From contig CM055205.1 in assembly GCA_029224185.1 (NCBI GenBank), positions 18,263,942 to 18,327,941 on the forward strand: a stretch of 64,000 nt of DNA, in the 5' to 3' direction. The stretch is from Karalla daura. Lineage: Eukaryota; Chordata; Actinopteri; Chaetodontiformes; Leiognathidae. The notes beneath the pieces are model-generated. The model was given only the letters and a program-made list of their open reading frames with translations. It searched no databases and had not been told where the DNA came from. Shown one piece after another: positions 61,630 through 64,000 of this stretch. Position 1 is the first letter of the stretch. Each line of letters starts with the position of its first letter. A program made the translations under genes and the position numbers.

Positions 61630-61685
61630 TTATACGTATTGCTTTTATTTTGCACAAAAAACTGCAATGGACACACAACAACTGT
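61630..61685 (+). repeat. Short relative of the tttattttgca dispersed repeat
   Basis: Contains ttgcttttattttgcacaaa, then actgcaatggacac, resembling copies A and B. It lies in the intron upstream of the first visible myo1g exon. Confidence 0.3.
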
Positions 61686-62375
61686 GAAAGTAAATAAACT
61701 GCACTCTCAGCTTGTAAACCATGACACATCCAGGGCCGAGCTGCAGACCTGGCAGACTGGGTTCACTGACCTTAATCAGTCGACACTACAACGAGCAGCT
61801 GAGGCTCATAAAGCAGCAGCCAGCACATCTACTTATGAACACCACGGCCCACTGCACATTGCACTGCGCAATAAGATGCCCAGCGCCTGGACGGGCTTTC
61901 TCTGAGGGACCCGATATCCTGTCTATAAACAGGGGATGCTGTGTTTTAAACCGTCTCTCACTCTCTGTCCATGAAAGATGAACAAGCCGGAACGGACTGA
62001 GCTCTTCCAGATCTCTCCAGAACACTGTTATCTATCATATCAATGATGCATGAGGACGTGTGTGCCCCCAATTTCAACCGCAGCGGAGATTCAAGAAAAG
62101 AGCAAACTGAAGGGAGACGGGGGCAAATGAGGGTGGAGGAGGGCAGACTGAGCAGAGGAGCCGCTGTACAGCAGCTCCTCTCAGCGTGACCGGAGGTTTA
62201 AGAGGAAAGAAAAAAAGAGTTGTCAAGGGAGTTTTCTTTCATTTTTACCTCAGACACCCCCCAAGACAAGATGGTACAACAGCCTGACAGCAGGCCATCC
62301 CAAAATAACAGCAGGAAATGTCAGGCTTCAGTCAGAGAGATGAGGGCAGGAGAGGTGAGCGGCACATTTAGTGGT

Positions 62376-62408
62376 CCACCATCACCACCACCACCACCAC
62401 CACCACCA
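62376..62408. repeat. (CAC)n microsatellite
   Basis: About nine CAC units with one ATC near the start. Confidence 0.95.
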
Positions 62409-64000
62409 GCCCAACACCCCCCCTCCCGACTGGACAGGTTGAGGGAGGGCAGACAACCAGCAAAAAGGCAAAAAACAAAAAACGATACTCTTTCTCTCGA
62501 TTCGCTCGCTCCACATTTTGTTATGCGCCTGGTGACGAACCATCCTCCCGGAAGACACACTGCACAGACTCATTGGCAGTCTCAGAATAGTCTGTGACTC
62601 ATTCGGGCTTTACAGGACAACCCGAACTGGTGCACAACATCCGCCTGGTGATGACGCCAGAGAAAACTGTGGAGGGGTTGGAGGGGTTGGAGGGGCGGGG
62701 GGGATCAAAGTTGGCACCAACTACTAACCCCCGACATGGAAATCTGATCACATAATTAAGCCTCTAGTGACATCAATGCTGCCACATGAAGCCGAAAATA
62801 CAGAAACCTCATAGTTAGTCAAAACTGAGTGTCGAGACAGACTTCAAGACATCTGGCTTTTATCATTTTTGTACAAACAAAACCGTTTTATGGACCGTCT
62901 ATGGATAGCTGGCCTCAGTTAGCCAAATGCTAACTAGGGCTAATTACTGAATCCCCTCCCCTTCAAAATCATCTAAATTCACATATTACATGGACAAATG
63001 AGCAAGCAGCTAAATGGCATGAGAATTAAGAATGATCTAGTGAGTTTAGCTAAATTCAGTGGTAGCTACCCTGCCAGCAAAATAATCAATTAGCTGAGCA
63101 GTTAGGTTAAATCAAAACTAGCATGTAAGCTAAACAACAGGAAGCGTAACTAACAGACTCCCACAACAACACTGGGTATAAAGCAGGTAAGATAATGGAT
63201 GAATTACTGATGACTATGTAAACAAACAAAGATTAGCCCACTAGTGGGCTGACCCACTTAGCCTTAGCTAGCAAAAAACAACAAAACATACAGTTTCAGC
63301 CAACTCAAAACTAAAAGCAATGAAGAAAACTACACCAGACAATAGCTGGATAATGAGGTGTCCATCTATCCTCGTCTACTGAGGAAACTACATCTACATT
63401 TTCTGTTGACCTAAAACTAAAAAGTTAAATAGTTAGCTATTTCAGACACGAGCTATGACAAAGCTATCCACCTACCATTAGAGCTACTATCAGCTTAATG
63501 ATTTCTGTATAAGCATATTATGTTTGATGATATTTTGGCCTTGTAAATCTGCCATTTGTCCATGCCAGTAAATTTACCTTTAAACTCATCAAATGTATCA
63601 AATTGTTACCTATCAAAGCAGATATACCCTCATTCTTATGACTTACTTTAGTGTATATCTAAACGTACACAAATGCAGAATGACTATATTTTGTAGGATA
63701 TTGAAAAACCTCTTTGTGGTCTTTGTAAGATTTTCTAAATGCAGAGTGTATCTCCATATTTTAAGCATTATGTAATATTGGCAGCGATGATGTTTTTGAG
63801 GTAAACTACTCCATCTCAAAAGGCACAAAATGAAAGCTTTTCATTCCTATCTGTCGCAGCCAGCCTGAAAGCTTTGAAAATCCTTTTCTTTTGACTTCAC
63901 AGCCTCAGTGGTAACTATGTTTTCTGCTCTCAAAAAAAAGAAAAAAAAACAGATTTGTAACTTATCTTCCTTTTCTTTAAACTTACCATAAAATTGTGCC

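Larger units (their letters stand above)
61093..64000 (-). other. myo1g: Upstream myo1g intron, continuing past the window
   Basis: I looked for the preceding motor exon, which in human encodes the segment ending NLASK before EPYYVRC, and did not find it. The intron therefore extends past 64000. The right end (about 62880-63300) is rich in gctaa/ttagc words, similar in style to the intronic array at 43000-43890. Confidence 0.7.

Overview
The window is vertebrate nuclear DNA and almost certainly comes from a ray-finned (teleost) fish. The evidence is split genes with GT-AG introns, very dense (TG/CA)n and tetranucleotide microsatellites, a Tc1-type transposon, and degenerate copies of repeat families that look like those of fish genomes. 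There are no bacterial-style operons, no CRISPR array and no recognisable rRNA or tRNA gene.

Two protein-coding genes are convincing. (1) cdk5r1 (p35, the neuronal activator of Cdk5) lies on the + strand. Its coding sequence is a single uninterrupted exon at 18048-19052. It is preceded by a probable non-coding first exon (about 16930-17313), a 537-bp intron and a 5'UTR with an upstream ORF, and is followed by a long putative 3'UTR. (2) The 3' part of a class I myosin gene lies on the - strand. Eight coding exons between 61092 and 34996 join in frame to 427 codons plus a stop. They cover the end of the motor domain, the IQ neck and the TH1 tail. Lineage-specific residues fit MYO1G better than MYO1D. 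The 5' exons lie beyond the right edge of the window. The genes converge tail to tail, as CDK5R1 and MYO1D do on human chromosome 17q.

Layout: 1-16026 has no supportable gene and consists of intergenic DNA with simple repeats. 16027-17313 is a CpG-richer stretch with a perfect CRE next to an RFX-type X-box, a long GATA array and an inverted pair of GC boxes, and is taken to be the cdk5r1 promoter. 17314-24190 is the cdk5r1 transcription unit. 24191-32642 is intergenic with repeat remnants. 32643-34285 is a nearly complete Tc1 element with a frameshifted transposase. 34478-61092 is the myosin gene, whose 14-kb last intron holds a degenerate ~183-bp tandem array and compound microsatellites. 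61093-64000 is the next upstream intron.

The most notable points are: the linkage of a p35 gene to a MYO1G-like rather than a MYO1D-like myosin; loss of the mammalian calpain-site residues in p35 and their replacement by a Gly-Leu repeat; the CRE/X-box patch; and a near-palindromic 20-bp minisatellite two bases after the myosin stop codon. I found no clear candidate for a wholly new biological system.
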